In this document: positions 50,414 through 59,072 of the stretch, piece by piece | How positions within the stretch are numbered: the first letter of the stretch is position 1 | Layout: every line of letters begins with the position of its first letter | From: Arthrobacter sp. AZCC_0090 | Lineage (GTDB): Bacteria; Actinomycetota; Actinomycetes; Actinomycetales; Micrococcaceae | Direction of reading: 5' to 3' | DNA length: 64,000 nt | NCBI RefSeq assembly: GCF_014207375.1 | Contig: NZ_JACHEE010000017.1 | Span: 1-64,000, forward strand | Made by a program: the position numbers and the translations under genes | The notes under the pieces: model-generated | Databases searched by the model: none | What the model was told of the DNA's origin: nothing | What the model saw: the letters and a program-made list of their open reading frames with translations, nothing else

Positions 50414-51700
50414 ATGGCTCGGATTGGCGAGAGCACGGATCTGCTGAAGTGTTCTTTCTGCGGAAAGAGCCAGAAGCAGGTTCGGAAGCTGATTGCCGGG
50501 CCCGGCGTGTACATCTGCGACGAGTGCATCGAACTCTGCAACGAGATCATCGAAGAGGAACTCGCTGAAGTGTCGGATCTGGGCAGCTTCGAGTTGCCCA
50601 AGCCGCGGGAAATCTTCGATTTCCTCCAGGAGTACGTCATTGGCCAGGAGCCGGCGAAACGCTCCCTCGCCGTCGCGGTCTACAACCACTACAAGCGCAT
50701 CCAGGCAGGTCACGCACCAAAGACCGGCCTTGGCGAAGGTGGACACCACGAGGACGTGGAGATCGCCAAGTCCAATATCCTGTTGATTGGCCCCACCGGT
50801 TGCGGCAAGACCTACCTCGCACAAACCCTGGCCCGCCGCTTGAACGTCCCCTTCGCCGTCGCGGACGCCACCGCGCTTACGGAGGCCGGATACGTGGGCG
50901 AGGACGTCGAAAACATCTTGCTGAAGCTCATCCAAGCCGCTGACTACGACGTCAAAAAGGCCGAGCAAGGCATCATCTACATCGACGAGATCGACAAGAT
51001 CTCGCGCAAGAGTGAGAACCCGTCCATCACCCGCGACGTCTCTGGCGAAGGCGTGCAGCAGGCACTCCTGAAGATCCTCGAAGGCACGGTGGCCTCGGTT
51101 CCGCCGCAGGGTGGTCGTAAACACCCGCATCAGGAATTCATCCAGATCGACACCACCAATGTGCTGTTCATTGTGGCCGGTGCCTTTGCCGGACTTGAGG
51201 ACATCATCGGATCGCGGTCCGGTCGCAAGGGCATTGGTTTCGGGGCCCCGCTCAACGAGGTCAAGGACAACGCAGACAGCTACGGCGAGGTGATGCCGGA
51301 GGACCTGCTCAAGTTCGGGCTTATTCCTGAATTCATTGGACGCCTGCCGGTGATCACCACCGTGTCCAACCTTGACCGTTCCGCGCTCATCCAGATTCTC
51401 TCCAAGCCCAAGAACGCCTTGATCAAGCAGTACCAGAAGATGTTCCAGCTGGACGGCGTCGAGCTTTTGTTCGACGACGACGCCCTTGACTCGATTGCGG
51501 ACCAAGCCCTTGAACGTGGCACCGGAGCGCGCGGACTGCGTGCCATCATGGAGGAAGTGCTGCTGCCGGTCATGTTCGACCTGCCCAGCAGGGACGACAT
51601 CGCCAGCGTCGTCATCACTGCCGACGCCGTGAACAAGAAGGGCCAGCCCACCATGATCGCGCACGAGGTCGTGGCGAAGCGGCGGAATAAGTCGGCCTAG
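50414..51700 (+). CDS. clpX: ATP-dependent Clp protease ATP-binding subunit ClpX
   Basis: A 428-residue AAA+ unfoldase that feeds proteins to ClpP1P2. The N-terminal zinc-binding domain has C13, C16, C35 and C38; Walker A GPTGCGKT is at 126-133, and Walker B lies in GIIYIDEIDKI. The ClpP-docking loop is present as KGIGFGAPL. The RKGENP-like pore segment and arginine-finger regions look normal. ATG 50414 starts MARIGESTDLLKCSFCGKSQ; the upstream ATG 50393 adds only seven residues. Confidence 0.97.
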   Translation: MARIGESTDLLKCSFCGKSQKQVRKLIAGPGVYICDECIELCNEIIEEELAEVSDLGSFELPKPREIFDFLQEYVIGQEPAKRSLAVAVYNHYKRIQAGHAPKTGLGEGGHHEDVEIAKSNILLIGPTGCGKTYLAQTLARRLNVPFAVADATALTEAGYVGEDVENILLKLIQAADYDVKKAEQGIIYIDEIDKISRKSENPSITRDVSGEGVQQALLKILEGTVASVPPQGGRKHPHQEFIQIDTTNVLFIVAGAFAGLEDIIGSRSGRKGIGFGAPLNEVKDNADSYGEVMPEDLLKFGLIPEFIGRLPVITTVSNLDRSALIQILSKPKNALIKQYQKMFQLDGVELLFDDDALDSIADQALERGTGARGLRAIMEEVLLPVMFDLPSRDDIASVVITADAVNKKGQPTMIAHEVVAKRRNKSA

Positions 51701-51781
51701 CCCAAGGTTGGCATAGTCGGTGCCGGACGCACATTCTTCCGGCTAGCCGCGCCCCCGTACGTCCTATCCGAGGAGTTCACT

Positions 51782-52396
51782 GTGCCCGAGCAGACCGCAA
51801 ACAAGGTTGATTTCTGGTTCGACCCCATGTGCCCTTTTGCCTGGGTGACATCGCGCTGGATTGGCGAAGTGGAAGACGTGCGTGGCATCGAGACCAATTG
51901 GAACGTCATGAGCCTGTCTGTTCTCAACGAGGGCCGCGAACTGCCGGCCGAGTACGCCGAGAAGATGGAGCTTGGCTGGGGACCCGTGCGTGTCATCATT
52001 GCCGCCCGCGAGCTGCACGGAACCAAGTACATCAAGCCGCTGTACGACGCGATGGGTTCCCTCATCCACCACGAAGGCATCAAGGATTTCGCCGAGGTCA
52101 TCTCCAAGGCACTGGCTGAAACCGGCCTGCCCGCCGAGTTGGCCCGCTTTGCCGATTCTGAAGAATACGATGTGCAGCTGCGTGCCAGCCACGAATCCGG
52201 CATCTCCTTGGTGGGCCAGGACGTGGGGACTCCGGTGGTCGCGGTCAACGGCACTGCGTTCTTCGGCCCGGTCCTGACCCGCGTTCCCCGTGGAGAAGAA
52301 GCTGGCCGTATCTGGGATGCCACGGTCACGTTGGCCGGCTACCCGCACTTCTTCGAGCTGAAGCGCAGCCGGACCGAAAGCCCCGAATTCAACTAG
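51782..52396 (+). CDS. DsbA family protein, Rv2466c-like, with a CPFA active site
   Basis: A 204-residue thioredoxin-fold protein with a helical insertion. It aligns along its whole length with the mycobacterial mycothiol-dependent oxidoreductase Rv2466c (FWFDP-CP; WGPVRVIIAARELHG; LYDAMGSLIHHEG; VGTPVVAVNGTAFFGPVLTRVPRGEEAG; YPHFFELKR). In that protein the active site is C-P-W-C; here it is C17-P-F-A20, so the resolving cysteine is missing. It is probably a monothiol enzyme using mycothiol. The start is GTG 51782, after CGAGGAGTTCAC. Confidence 0.9.
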   Translation: MPEQTANKVDFWFDPMCPFAWVTSRWIGEVEDVRGIETNWNVMSLSVLNEGRELPAEYAEKMELGWGPVRVIIAARELHGTKYIKPLYDAMGSLIHHEGIKDFAEVISKALAETGLPAELARFADSEEYDVQLRASHESGISLVGQDVGTPVVAVNGTAFFGPVLTRVPRGEEAGRIWDATVTLAGYPHFFELKRSRTESPEFN

Positions 52397-52451
52397 GCCC
52401 GATTCGGGCTCGTGGTTGAGCTGCTGGCGGTTGACGCGACCGCTGGCACGG

Positions 52452-53327
52452 CTATTTCAGGAAGCGCGACGTTCTGCGGTCCGCCAGGATCTTTCCGTTT
52501 GTTTGGCAGCCCGGGCAATACTGCAATGCGGTGTCGGCAAAGGACACTTCGCGGATCGTGGACCCGCACACCGGGCATGACTGGCCCGCCCTGCCATGTA
52601 CCCTCATGGTGCTCCGCTTCGCGTCCTTGAGTTCGTTGGAGGCTTTCCCGGTTGCGGCGGCAACAGCCGCCCCCAGGACGCTTTCGATGGCCTCATAAAG
52701 GACCTGCGTGGTATTCCTGTCCAGCGACTTGGCGATCGCGAACGGTGAAATTCTGGCGGCGTGGAGGATTTCGTCGCTATAGGCGTTGCCGATGCCAGCG
52801 ATGATGCTCTGGCTCCTGAGCAGTCCCTTGATCTGGTGTGAGCTTGTGGCCAGGATCCCGGTCAAGGTTTCCACGGTGAATTCCGGGCTTAGCGGGTCCG
52901 GACCCAGCGTTGCGATGCCCGGAACGTCCATGGGGCTTCGCACCACGTACACGGCCAGGCTTTTCTTCGTTCCCGCCTCCGTCAAATCCACGCCGACGTG
53001 CGTTGAACCATCGCTCTTGGTGAAGCTGAGCCTGGCGGCAATATTGCTGCCGCCCATCCGTAGCTGGGTCTGCGACGGCTGCTCGGTGTACCGCAGCCAC
53101 CCGGCCTTGGCGAGGTGGAAAATGAAATGGATCCCCCCGACGTCGAGGCTGACGAACTTGCCGAAGCGCTCCACCCGGAGGACTTTCCGACCCTCCAGGG
53201 ATGAATACGGTGGATCGGCGGTCTTGAGCACTGCAAAAGAGGTGATCTGGATCTTCGTCAGTTCGGCACCGAGAAGATTCCTGCCCAGGAAGGCGGCTAG
53301 CCCGGCCACTTCGGGAAGTTCTGGCAT
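52452..53327 (-). CDS. Fpg/Nei family DNA glycosylase (second copy)
   Basis: A 291-residue glycosylase. The N-terminus MPELPEVAGLAAFLGRNLLG has the catalytic Pro and Glu; IIAGIGNAYSDEILHAARISPF is the H2TH region, and the C-terminal zinc finger has CPVCG and YCPGC. It differs from the Nei-type copy at 45835 and resembles the actinobacterial Nei2/MutM2 group (Rv3297-like); the lesion preference is not clear. ATG 53327 is preferred over the frame to 53345. Confidence 0.93.
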   Translation of the reverse strand: MPELPEVAGLAAFLGRNLLGAELTKIQITSFAVLKTADPPYSSLEGRKVLRVERFGKFVSLDVGGIHFIFHLAKAGWLRYTEQPSQTQLRMGGSNIAARLSFTKSDGSTHVGVDLTEAGTKKSLAVYVVRSPMDVPGIATLGPDPLSPEFTVETLTGILATSSHQIKGLLRSQSIIAGIGNAYSDEILHAARISPFAIAKSLDRNTTQVLYEAIESVLGAAVAAATGKASNELKDAKRSTMRVHGRAGQSCPVCGSTIREVSFADTALQYCPGCQTNGKILADRRTSRFLK

Positions 53328-53620
53328 AGCAACACTGTGCCACAAGCATCCAGCCGCCAGAACCCCGCAGGCCAGTCACGAAGTCCCGGAATTACATGCC
53401 AGTAGTTCCTGCAGAGGGGTTGTGCTGACCGGGAAGCGGGTCAAGAATAGAACTTACCCACTTCGAAAGAAGAGGGACACGGAAACCAAAGATTCAGTGA
53501 TATGTATCTGACGCAGCCTTCGGCAAAGTTGGATACAAGCTACCAGTGACGAGGTAGGAAGACCTGAAAGTCTGAGGATTCCGCCAGACTGTCAAGACGT
53601 CACCGGACAGCCGAAAAGTC
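53328..53620. other. Intergenic region without recognised genes
   Basis: No convincing ORF occurs between the Fpg/Nei gene and the valS terminator. The sequence at about 53440-53600 looks less GC-rich than its surroundings. A small hairpin AGTCTG/CAGACT lies at 53569-53590, and a -10-like GATACA at 53532-53537. A small RNA on the plus strand is possible but unproven. Confidence 0.4.
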
Positions 53621-53656
53621 GAAGCCCCACCAACGGCTAAACGCTGATGGGGCTTC
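53621..53656. terminator. Terminator downstream of valS
   Basis: GAAGCCCCA (53621-53629) pairs with TGGGGCTTC (53648-53656). On the minus strand the hairpin is followed by GACTTTT, as expected for the end of valS; on the plus strand CCCCTTT follows. Confidence 0.75.
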
Positions 53657-53663
53657 CCCTTTG

Positions 53664-53722
53664 CCCGGAACTCCCGGACCGACCCGGAAACTCCCGGACC
53701 GACCCGGAAACTCCCGGACCTT
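53664..53722. repeat. Tandem repeat, about 20-base unit, at the valS 3' end
   Basis: The unit CCCGGAAACTCCCGGACCGA occurs three times: 53664-53682 (one base shorter), 53683-53702 and 53703-53722 (last bases TT). Each unit contains a CCGG inverted motif. It lies 6 bases past the valS stop, before the terminator hairpin. Confidence 0.85.
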
Positions 53723-53727
53723 CGAAA

Positions 53728-56349
53728 TTAGGCCTGCGCGGGCTCTTCGGCAGGTGCCAGGACCACGTCACTCACCGTGAGTTCGCCCTCAGCGGCCACC
53801 AGTGAAATCTCCTGTGCGTTGGCCGCGGCCTTCAGGTCTCCCAATCCGGCTTCCAGCTGGGCAACAAACGACTCGGTAGCCGTGATGGTTGCGGAGAGAA
53901 CTTCGGTGCGCTGCTTGACCTTTGCCTCAGACTTCGCCTTGCGGATGCCGCTCAGCGCGATGCCGACGGTGCCCAGCATGGTGGTGTCGCCGTCGACGAT
54001 TTCCACGGCTGCAGGCCACGCCGCGCGGTGAACTGAACCCGTGCGCCACCAGCTCCAGACCTCTTCGGTGGCGAAGGGCAGGAACGGCGCGAACAGGCGC
54101 AACAACGAATCCAGCGTGGTGGCAAGGGCAGCAAGGACGGACGCCTGCTCGGTCTCGCCGGCAGCACCGTACGCGCGGTCCTTGATGAGCTCCACGTAGT
54201 CGTCCGTGAACTGCCAAAAGAACGATTCCGTGATCTGCAGGGCACGGGCGTAGTCGTAGTTGTCGAACGCCTTGGTGGACTGGGCCACGACGTCGGCCAA
54301 CTGGGCGAGCAGTGCACGGTCCAGGGGGTTGCTCAGGACGGAAAGGTCCGCGCCGACAACGGAGTTCTCCGTAGCGCCCAGGTTCAACACGAACTTGGAG
54401 GCGTTGAGCAGCTTGATGGCCAGGCGGCGCCCGATCTTCATCTGGGCGATCTCGTAGGCGGTATCAGCACCGAGCTTGGCGGACGCGGCCCAGTAACGGA
54501 CGGCGTCGGAGCCGAATTCGTTAAGGACGTCGGTGGGAACAACCACGTTGCCCTTGGACTTGGACATTTTCTTGCGGTCCGGGTCCAGGATCCAGCCCGA
54601 GATGGCTGCGTGCTTCCACGGCGCGCTGTTCTGGAGGGCGTCTGCCCGGACAGCGGAGGAGAAGAGCCAGGTGCGGATGATGTCGTGGCCCTGCGGACGG
54701 AGGTCGAAGGGGTAGACCTTGCCGAACAGTGCCTCGTCACGGCTCCAGCCGCCCACGATCTGCGGGGTCAGTGAAGACGTCGCCCAGGTGTCCAGGACGT
54801 CGGCGTCTCCAATGAAGCCGTTGGGCTGCTCGCGCTGGGATTCGTCGAAGCCAGGGGCCGCGTCCGCGGCGGGGTCCACGGGCAAGGACTCGTCGGATGG
54901 GAGAATCGGGTTCTCGTAGTCCGGGTTGCCCTGGGCATCAAGCGGGTACCAGACGGGGATCGGCACGCCGAAGAAGCGCTGGCGAGAAACGAGCCAGTCA
55001 CCGTTCAGGCCGGAGATCCAGTTCTCGTAACGCGAGCGCATGAAGGATGGGTGGAACTCGATTTCGTGTCCGCGTGCGATCAATCGTTCGCGGCGGCCCT
55101 CGTCCCGCCCGCCATTGCGGATGTACCACTGGCGCGACGTGACGACTTCAAGGGGCTTGTCGCCCTTCTCGAAGAAATTCACCGGGTGGGTAATCTTCTT
55201 TGGCTCGCCATCCAGCAGATCGGCGGCAGCGAGAAGCTCAACCACGGCTTCCTTGGCCGAGAACGCCGTCTTGCCGGCAATCGCGGCGTAGGCTTCCTTG
55301 CCGGCGTCGGTGGTGATCCACTCAGGTGTCTCGGCGATGATTCGGCCGTCGCGGCCCATGATGGCGCGCGTGGGCAGCTGCAGCTCGCGCCACCAGGTGA
55401 CATCAGTCAAGTCGCCGAAAGTACAGACCATGGCGATGCCGGAGCCCTTGTCCGCCTTGGCGAGCGGGTGGGCCTTGACCTCAAGCTCGACGTCGAACAG
55501 GGGAGACGTCACTGTCTTGCCGAACAGCGGCTGGTAGCGCTCGTCGTCGGGGTTTGCCACCAAGGCCGCGCACGCAGCGAGCAGCTCCGGGCGCGTTGTC
55601 TCGATGTAGATCTTCTCGCCGTCGGCAGTGAAGAAGGGGTAGCGGTAGTACGCACCGGCAACCTCGCGGTCCTCCAGTTCGGCCTGCGCGACGGCGGTAC
55701 GGAACGTCACGTCCCACAGCGTGGGAGCCTCGGCCATGTAGGCGTCGCCGGCGTTCAGGTTCGCGAGGAAGGCGCGCTGGGACACCGCACGGGAAGTGTC
55801 ATCGATAGTGCGGTACGTGAGGTCCCAGTCAACGGAGAGGCCGAGGGTCTGGAACAGGTTCTCGAAGACCTTCTCGTCCTCCACGGCGAGTTCCTCGCAG
55901 AGTTCGATGAAGTTTTGGCGGGAGACGACGTCGAAGTCCCGCTGGTTCTTCGCAGGTTCCGCCGGCGGTCGGTAGCCGGCGTTGTACGGAATGGCGGGAT
56001 CGCAGCGGACACCGTAGTAGTTCTGGACGCGGCGCTCGGTAGGCAGGCCGTTGTCGTCCCAGCCCATCGGGTAGAAGACGTTCTTGCCGGTCATGCGCAT
56101 GTAGCGGGCCTGGACGTCCGTCTGCGTGAACGAGAACATGTGGCCCACGTGGAGCGAACCCGAGGCGGTAGGCGGGGGAGTATCGATCGAGTAGACCTGC
56201 TCCCGGGTGGTGTCCGGGTTGAACTTGTAGGTTCCTTCATCCAGCCAGCGCTGCGTCAGGGCAGCCTCGAGGCCTTCAAGGGCCGGCTTGTCGGGAACGT
56301 TGATGGGGGCGGTGGCGGGCGTGTCTGTACCCTGCGTTGATTCAGCCAT
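53728..56349 (-). CDS. valS: Valyl-tRNA synthetase
   Basis: An 873-residue class Ia synthetase. HIGH-type motif HVGH at 67-70 (PPPTASGSLHVGHMFSF) and KMSKS in DRKKMSKSKGNVV at about 590. The CP1 editing domain and the anticodon-binding domain are present; the C-terminal coiled coil (LEAGLGDLKAAANAQ) is present but short. ATG 56349 begins MAESTQGTDTPATAPI. The divergent promoter region contains a 12-base tandem repeat. It charges tRNA-Val, one gene for which is at 2425 in this window. Confidence 0.97.
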   Translation of the reverse strand: MAESTQGTDTPATAPINVPDKPALEGLEAALTQRWLDEGTYKFNPDTTREQVYSIDTPPPTASGSLHVGHMFSFTQTDVQARYMRMTGKNVFYPMGWDDNGLPTERRVQNYYGVRCDPAIPYNAGYRPPAEPAKNQRDFDVVSRQNFIELCEELAVEDEKVFENLFQTLGLSVDWDLTYRTIDDTSRAVSQRAFLANLNAGDAYMAEAPTLWDVTFRTAVAQAELEDREVAGAYYRYPFFTADGEKIYIETTRPELLAACAALVANPDDERYQPLFGKTVTSPLFDVELEVKAHPLAKADKGSGIAMVCTFGDLTDVTWWRELQLPTRAIMGRDGRIIAETPEWITTDAGKEAYAAIAGKTAFSAKEAVVELLAAADLLDGEPKKITHPVNFFEKGDKPLEVVTSRQWYIRNGGRDEGRRERLIARGHEIEFHPSFMRSRYENWISGLNGDWLVSRQRFFGVPIPVWYPLDAQGNPDYENPILPSDESLPVDPAADAAPGFDESQREQPNGFIGDADVLDTWATSSLTPQIVGGWSRDEALFGKVYPFDLRPQGHDIIRTWLFSSAVRADALQNSAPWKHAAISGWILDPDRKKMSKSKGNVVVPTDVLNEFGSDAVRYWAASAKLGADTAYEIAQMKIGRRLAIKLLNASKFVLNLGATENSVVGADLSVLSNPLDRALLAQLADVVAQSTKAFDNYDYARALQITESFFWQFTDDYVELIKDRAYGAAGETEQASVLAALATTLDSLLRLFAPFLPFATEEVWSWWRTGSVHRAAWPAAVEIVDGDTTMLGTVGIALSGIRKAKSEAKVKQRTEVLSATITATESFVAQLEAGLGDLKAAANAQEISLVAAEGELTVSDVVLAPAEEPAQA

Positions 56350-56366
56350 GGGCCAATTGTTTCATC

Positions 56367-56412
56367 TTCTTGCACAGGTTCTTGCACAGGTTCTTGCACA
56401 GGTTCTTGCACT
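56367..56412. repeat. 12-base tandem repeat in the valS / DUF488 divergent promoter
   Basis: TTCTTGCACAGG occurs three times without interruption (56367-56378, 56379-56390, 56391-56402), followed by a partial fourth copy TTCTTGCACT (56403-56412). It fills more than half of the 75-base region between the divergent starts, so it must overlap promoter or leader sequence. Confidence 0.92.
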
Positions 56413-56424
56413 AGCGTGCACTCC

Positions 56425-56802
56425 ATGGCGGATCTCAGGGACGTTTTGGTGATCAAGCGCATCTATGACGAGGCAGCCGACGACGACGGCTACCGGATTC
56501 TGGTGGACCGGCTCTGGCCGCGAGGGGTATCCAAAGAACGCGCCCGTTTGGATCTCTGGCTGAAGGAGATCGCGCCCTCGCCTCCGCTGCGCACCGAGTT
56601 TGCCCATATGCGGGAGCGATTCGAGGACTTCCGCCGCTCGTACCAAGCCGAACTGGAACGGAACCCCGCCGTGGAGCAGTTGCTGGAGTTGGCGGCAGGC
56701 AAGAAGCGTGTGACGCTCCTTTACGGAGCCAGGGACCCAGAGATCAACCATGCCCGCGTGTTGCTGGAATTCTTGCTGGGCGCCGGGTCGGCTGATAAAT
56801 GA
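56425..56802 (+). CDS. DUF488 family protein
   Basis: A 125-residue cytoplasmic protein of the DUF488 family (YeaO-like). The conserved part reads IKRIYDEAADDDGYRILVDRLWPRGVSKERA, then LWLKEIAPSP and VTLLYGARDPEINHARVLLEFL. The function is unknown. ATG 56425 (MADLRDVLVIKRIY) is preferred over GTG 56416, which lies in the repeat-bearing promoter. It is divergent from valS. Confidence 0.92.
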   Translation: MADLRDVLVIKRIYDEAADDDGYRILVDRLWPRGVSKERARLDLWLKEIAPSPPLRTEFAHMRERFEDFRRSYQAELERNPAVEQLLELAAGKKRVTLLYGARDPEINHARVLLEFLLGAGSADK

Positions 56803-56945
56803 CGCCGAAGCATCCGCGCTTTTCGCGGGCCTACGACCGGGCGTTACCCGAGACAAAAGTTGCGCGGCGGCACCGAGAACCCGCGCAGGCTTCTGGCTGG
56901 CTTGGCCGCGCGATTTCTCCCGGCGAACCACGTTAGGGTGGTGCC

Positions 56946-57704
56946 ATGACTGAGGAAGCACAGACGAAGACTGCAGTAGTGACCGGCGCCAGCACGGGAA
57001 TCGGCGAAGCCACGGTGCGGGCCCTCGCTGCAGACGGATGGAGGGTGTTCGCCGTCGCCCGCCGTGCGGAACGGCTCGAAGCGCTCGGCACCGAGACCGG
57101 CGCTGTGCCTTTCGCAGCGGATATCACCAAGGACGACGACGTCGCCGCCTTGCTCTCTGCCGTCAGCGAAGCGGGGGGCGCTGACACCCTCATCAACATT
57201 GCGGGCGGCGCACGGGGCGCGGATACCGTGGCCAATGCGCAGAGCGAAGACTGGGACTGGATGTACCAAGTCAACGTGCTCGGCACCCTGAAGCTGACCC
57301 GCGCGTTTCTTCCGATGCTGCGGGCCAACGGCGAGGGCACCGTTCTGAACCTGACGTCGACCGCCGGCTTCACCGCCTACGAAGGTGGCGGCGGCTACAA
57401 CGCGGCCAAGTTTGCCCAGCACGCAATGACCGGTGCCCTGCGCCTTGAGGAAGCCGAGAACAACATCCGCGTGATCGAGGTGGCACCCGGTCTCGTCCGT
57501 ACGGAGGAATTTGCACTCAACCGCCTCGGGGATGCTACTGCTGCGGCCAAGGTGTACGCCGGAGTCGAGAAGCCGCTCACGCCTGAGGACGTCGCCGACG
57601 TTGTCAAATACGCGGTCTCAGTGCCGCACCACATCAACCTGGACGAGATCATCGTCCGCCCTGTGGCGCAGGCTGCTACCCACAAGTTGATCCGCAAGGG
57701 CTAG
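56946..57704 (+). CDS. SDR family NAD(P)-dependent oxidoreductase
   Basis: A 252-residue classical SDR with TGASTGIG (14-21), NIAGG replacing the usual NNAG, and YNAAK as the active-site Tyr/Lys. The region VIEVAPGLVRTEEF and the ending LDEIIVRPVAQAATHKL resemble the serine / 3-hydroxypropionate dehydrogenase YdfG branch. The substrate is not certain. Its stop overlaps that of the opposing EEP gene by 4 bases. Confidence 0.9.
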   Translation: MTEEAQTKTAVVTGASTGIGEATVRALAADGWRVFAVARRAERLEALGTETGAVPFAADITKDDDVAALLSAVSEAGGADTLINIAGGARGADTVANAQSEDWDWMYQVNVLGTLKLTRAFLPMLRANGEGTVLNLTSTAGFTAYEGGGGYNAAKFAQHAMTGALRLEEAENNIRVIEVAPGLVRTEEFALNRLGDATAAAKVYAGVEKPLTPEDVADVVKYAVSVPHHINLDEIIVRPVAQAATHKLIRKG

Positions 57705-58720
57705 GTTGCTGCCGGGATCCCCAAGGTTGCGAGGATGGCCGCGTGGTCTGTTCCGGGGACGCGGTGAACAGCGTATGCGCTGCTGCTGATCTGCGCGGTG
57801 GTGACCATATGGTCGAGCACGATCCCTGGTAGTTTGCTCCCCTTCACAGGCCAGGTGGGCACGAAGCGACCCCCGGAAGCAATACCGACGTCCACCAGCT
57901 TTTGACCGTCGGGGCCTCCGTCCACAAGTCGCCGGAACTCCATGTGATCGTACGTGGCGTTGAAGTCGCCGATGAGCAACTGATTGCCCGGCCGGGCAGC
58001 CATGCGCCCCACCGCGGCGAGATCACGTCGCCACTGGGCGATGCGGATGTCCACCGGCGGCAGCGCGTGGACATTGGTCACGTCCAGTACAGCCGTGGCG
58101 TCCCCGGATGTGATGGTTACCCGGACCGTGGGCATCTGGAAGGGCGAATCGGGCACCATCCCCAGCGACTGCAGGGGATGCGAGGAGTATATGGCGCTGC
58201 CGGCCGCATCGTCCGTGGGATCGCTGATCCTGTTGGGTAACAGCTCAGCCAATCCTGCGGCCGCGAGTCCGTCTTGGAGTCCCTGTGAATGTTCTTGGAC
58301 GCTCAACAGCGAGATTCCGTTCTCTTTGACTAAGCGCACGATTTCGTCAGGATCCGCCCCGCCAAACTCCGAATTGATGTTCATGGCTTTCAGTTCCAGC
58401 AGCCGGAGACCGGCGCTGGGTGTATAGCGACCGCCGTCGAGCGGAAACAGCCAGAACAGCTGCACGGCCAGCAGGGACGCCGTCGTCGCAACCATCCAGG
58501 CGCGCCGACAGATCAGGCCAAGCAGAGCCGCAAGCACGGCCGGGATCACGAGCCACGGTGTGAAAGACAGCAACTGGACTATCGGCAACGGCCATTCGAG
58601 CGGCACCGCGCGAAACACCGACAGCACAGCCACAGGCAGCGCCGCCACGCCCGCCAGAACCGCCAAGGCGTGCCGTCGACCAGACCGCGAGGCAGCTTGG
58701 GGGTGATCAGGGACAGTCAT
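57701..58720 (-). CDS. Endonuclease/exonuclease/phosphatase (EEP) family membrane protein
   Basis: A 339-residue protein. Three hydrophobic segments in the first 110 residues (HALAVLAGVAALPVAVLSVF; LLSFTPWLVIPAVLAALLGL; TASLLAVQLFWLFPL) anchor an outward-facing EEP phosphohydrolase domain: MNINSEFGGAD, SLLSVQEHSQ (catalytic Glu), LLIGDFNATYD and GTDHAAILATLG (Asp-His). The substrate is unknown; relatives act on phosphodiesters or nucleic acids outside the membrane. ATG 58720 begins MTVPDHPQAASRSGRRH. Confidence 0.9.
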   Translation of the reverse strand: MTVPDHPQAASRSGRRHALAVLAGVAALPVAVLSVFRAVPLEWPLPIVQLLSFTPWLVIPAVLAALLGLICRRAWMVATTASLLAVQLFWLFPLDGGRYTPSAGLRLLELKAMNINSEFGGADPDEIVRLVKENGISLLSVQEHSQGLQDGLAAAGLAELLPNRISDPTDDAAGSAIYSSHPLQSLGMVPDSPFQMPTVRVTITSGDATAVLDVTNVHALPPVDIRIAQWRRDLAAVGRMAARPGNQLLIGDFNATYDHMEFRRLVDGGPDGQKLVDVGIASGGRFVPTWPVKGSKLPGIVLDHMVTTAQISSSAYAVHRVPGTDHAAILATLGIPAAT

Positions 58721-58809
58721 GTGCCCGAGTCTAAGTGGGTGTGGACAACCGCCGCATGCGCGGGGCGAGTTCAAGTAGAGCTCGCGGCGCCGCTGCCGCT
58801 AGACTTGTG

Positions 58810-59035
58810 ACACAAGCTTCGACCCGGCAATCACCGGTGAGCTTCCGGAAGAACGCCCCCGCCACCATGGGGATCAGTAGAACCGGACGGGTAAGCCCGT
58901 CACAGCAGCAATGAGCGGCCGACGCCGGAACAGCTCCTCTTCAAAGGGGCCGCGCCAGCGTTGGTAAGTGAGGTGGTACCGCGGTACCGGCACTGTTGGA
59001 AACAACGGGCTGGCGCCGTCCTCGCATCCTGAATG
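58810..59035 (+). promoter_or_regulatory. ileS T-box riboswitch (translational type)
   Basis: A tRNA-Ile-sensing leader. The T-box sequence AGGTGGTACCGCGG is at 58971-58984; its TGGT (58974-58977) complements the ACCA end of an uncharged tRNA with discriminator A. The specifier loop carries ATC at 58873-58875 (GGATCAGTAGAACCGG), an isoleucine codon. No terminator is present; instead CATCCTG (59025-59031) can pair with CAGGATG (59061-59067), which contains the ileS ribosome-binding site. Actinobacterial ileS T-boxes are known to act on translation. The 5' boundary is approximate. Confidence 0.92.
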
Positions 59036-59072
59036 AAACTTTGTGTTCACCGGCTCAACCCAGGATGAAGAG

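Noticed and set aside
50204..51664. 486-residue minus-strand ORF opposite clpX
   Set aside because: A mirror frame of a well-conserved gene without any motif.
53664..53722. Possible CRISPR array
   Set aside because: The repeats are directly adjacent without spacers, only 20 bases long, and no cas gene is present.
55051..56340. 429-residue plus-strand ORF opposite valS
   Set aside because: It mirrors the synthetase coding sequence and has no domain or ribosome-binding site.
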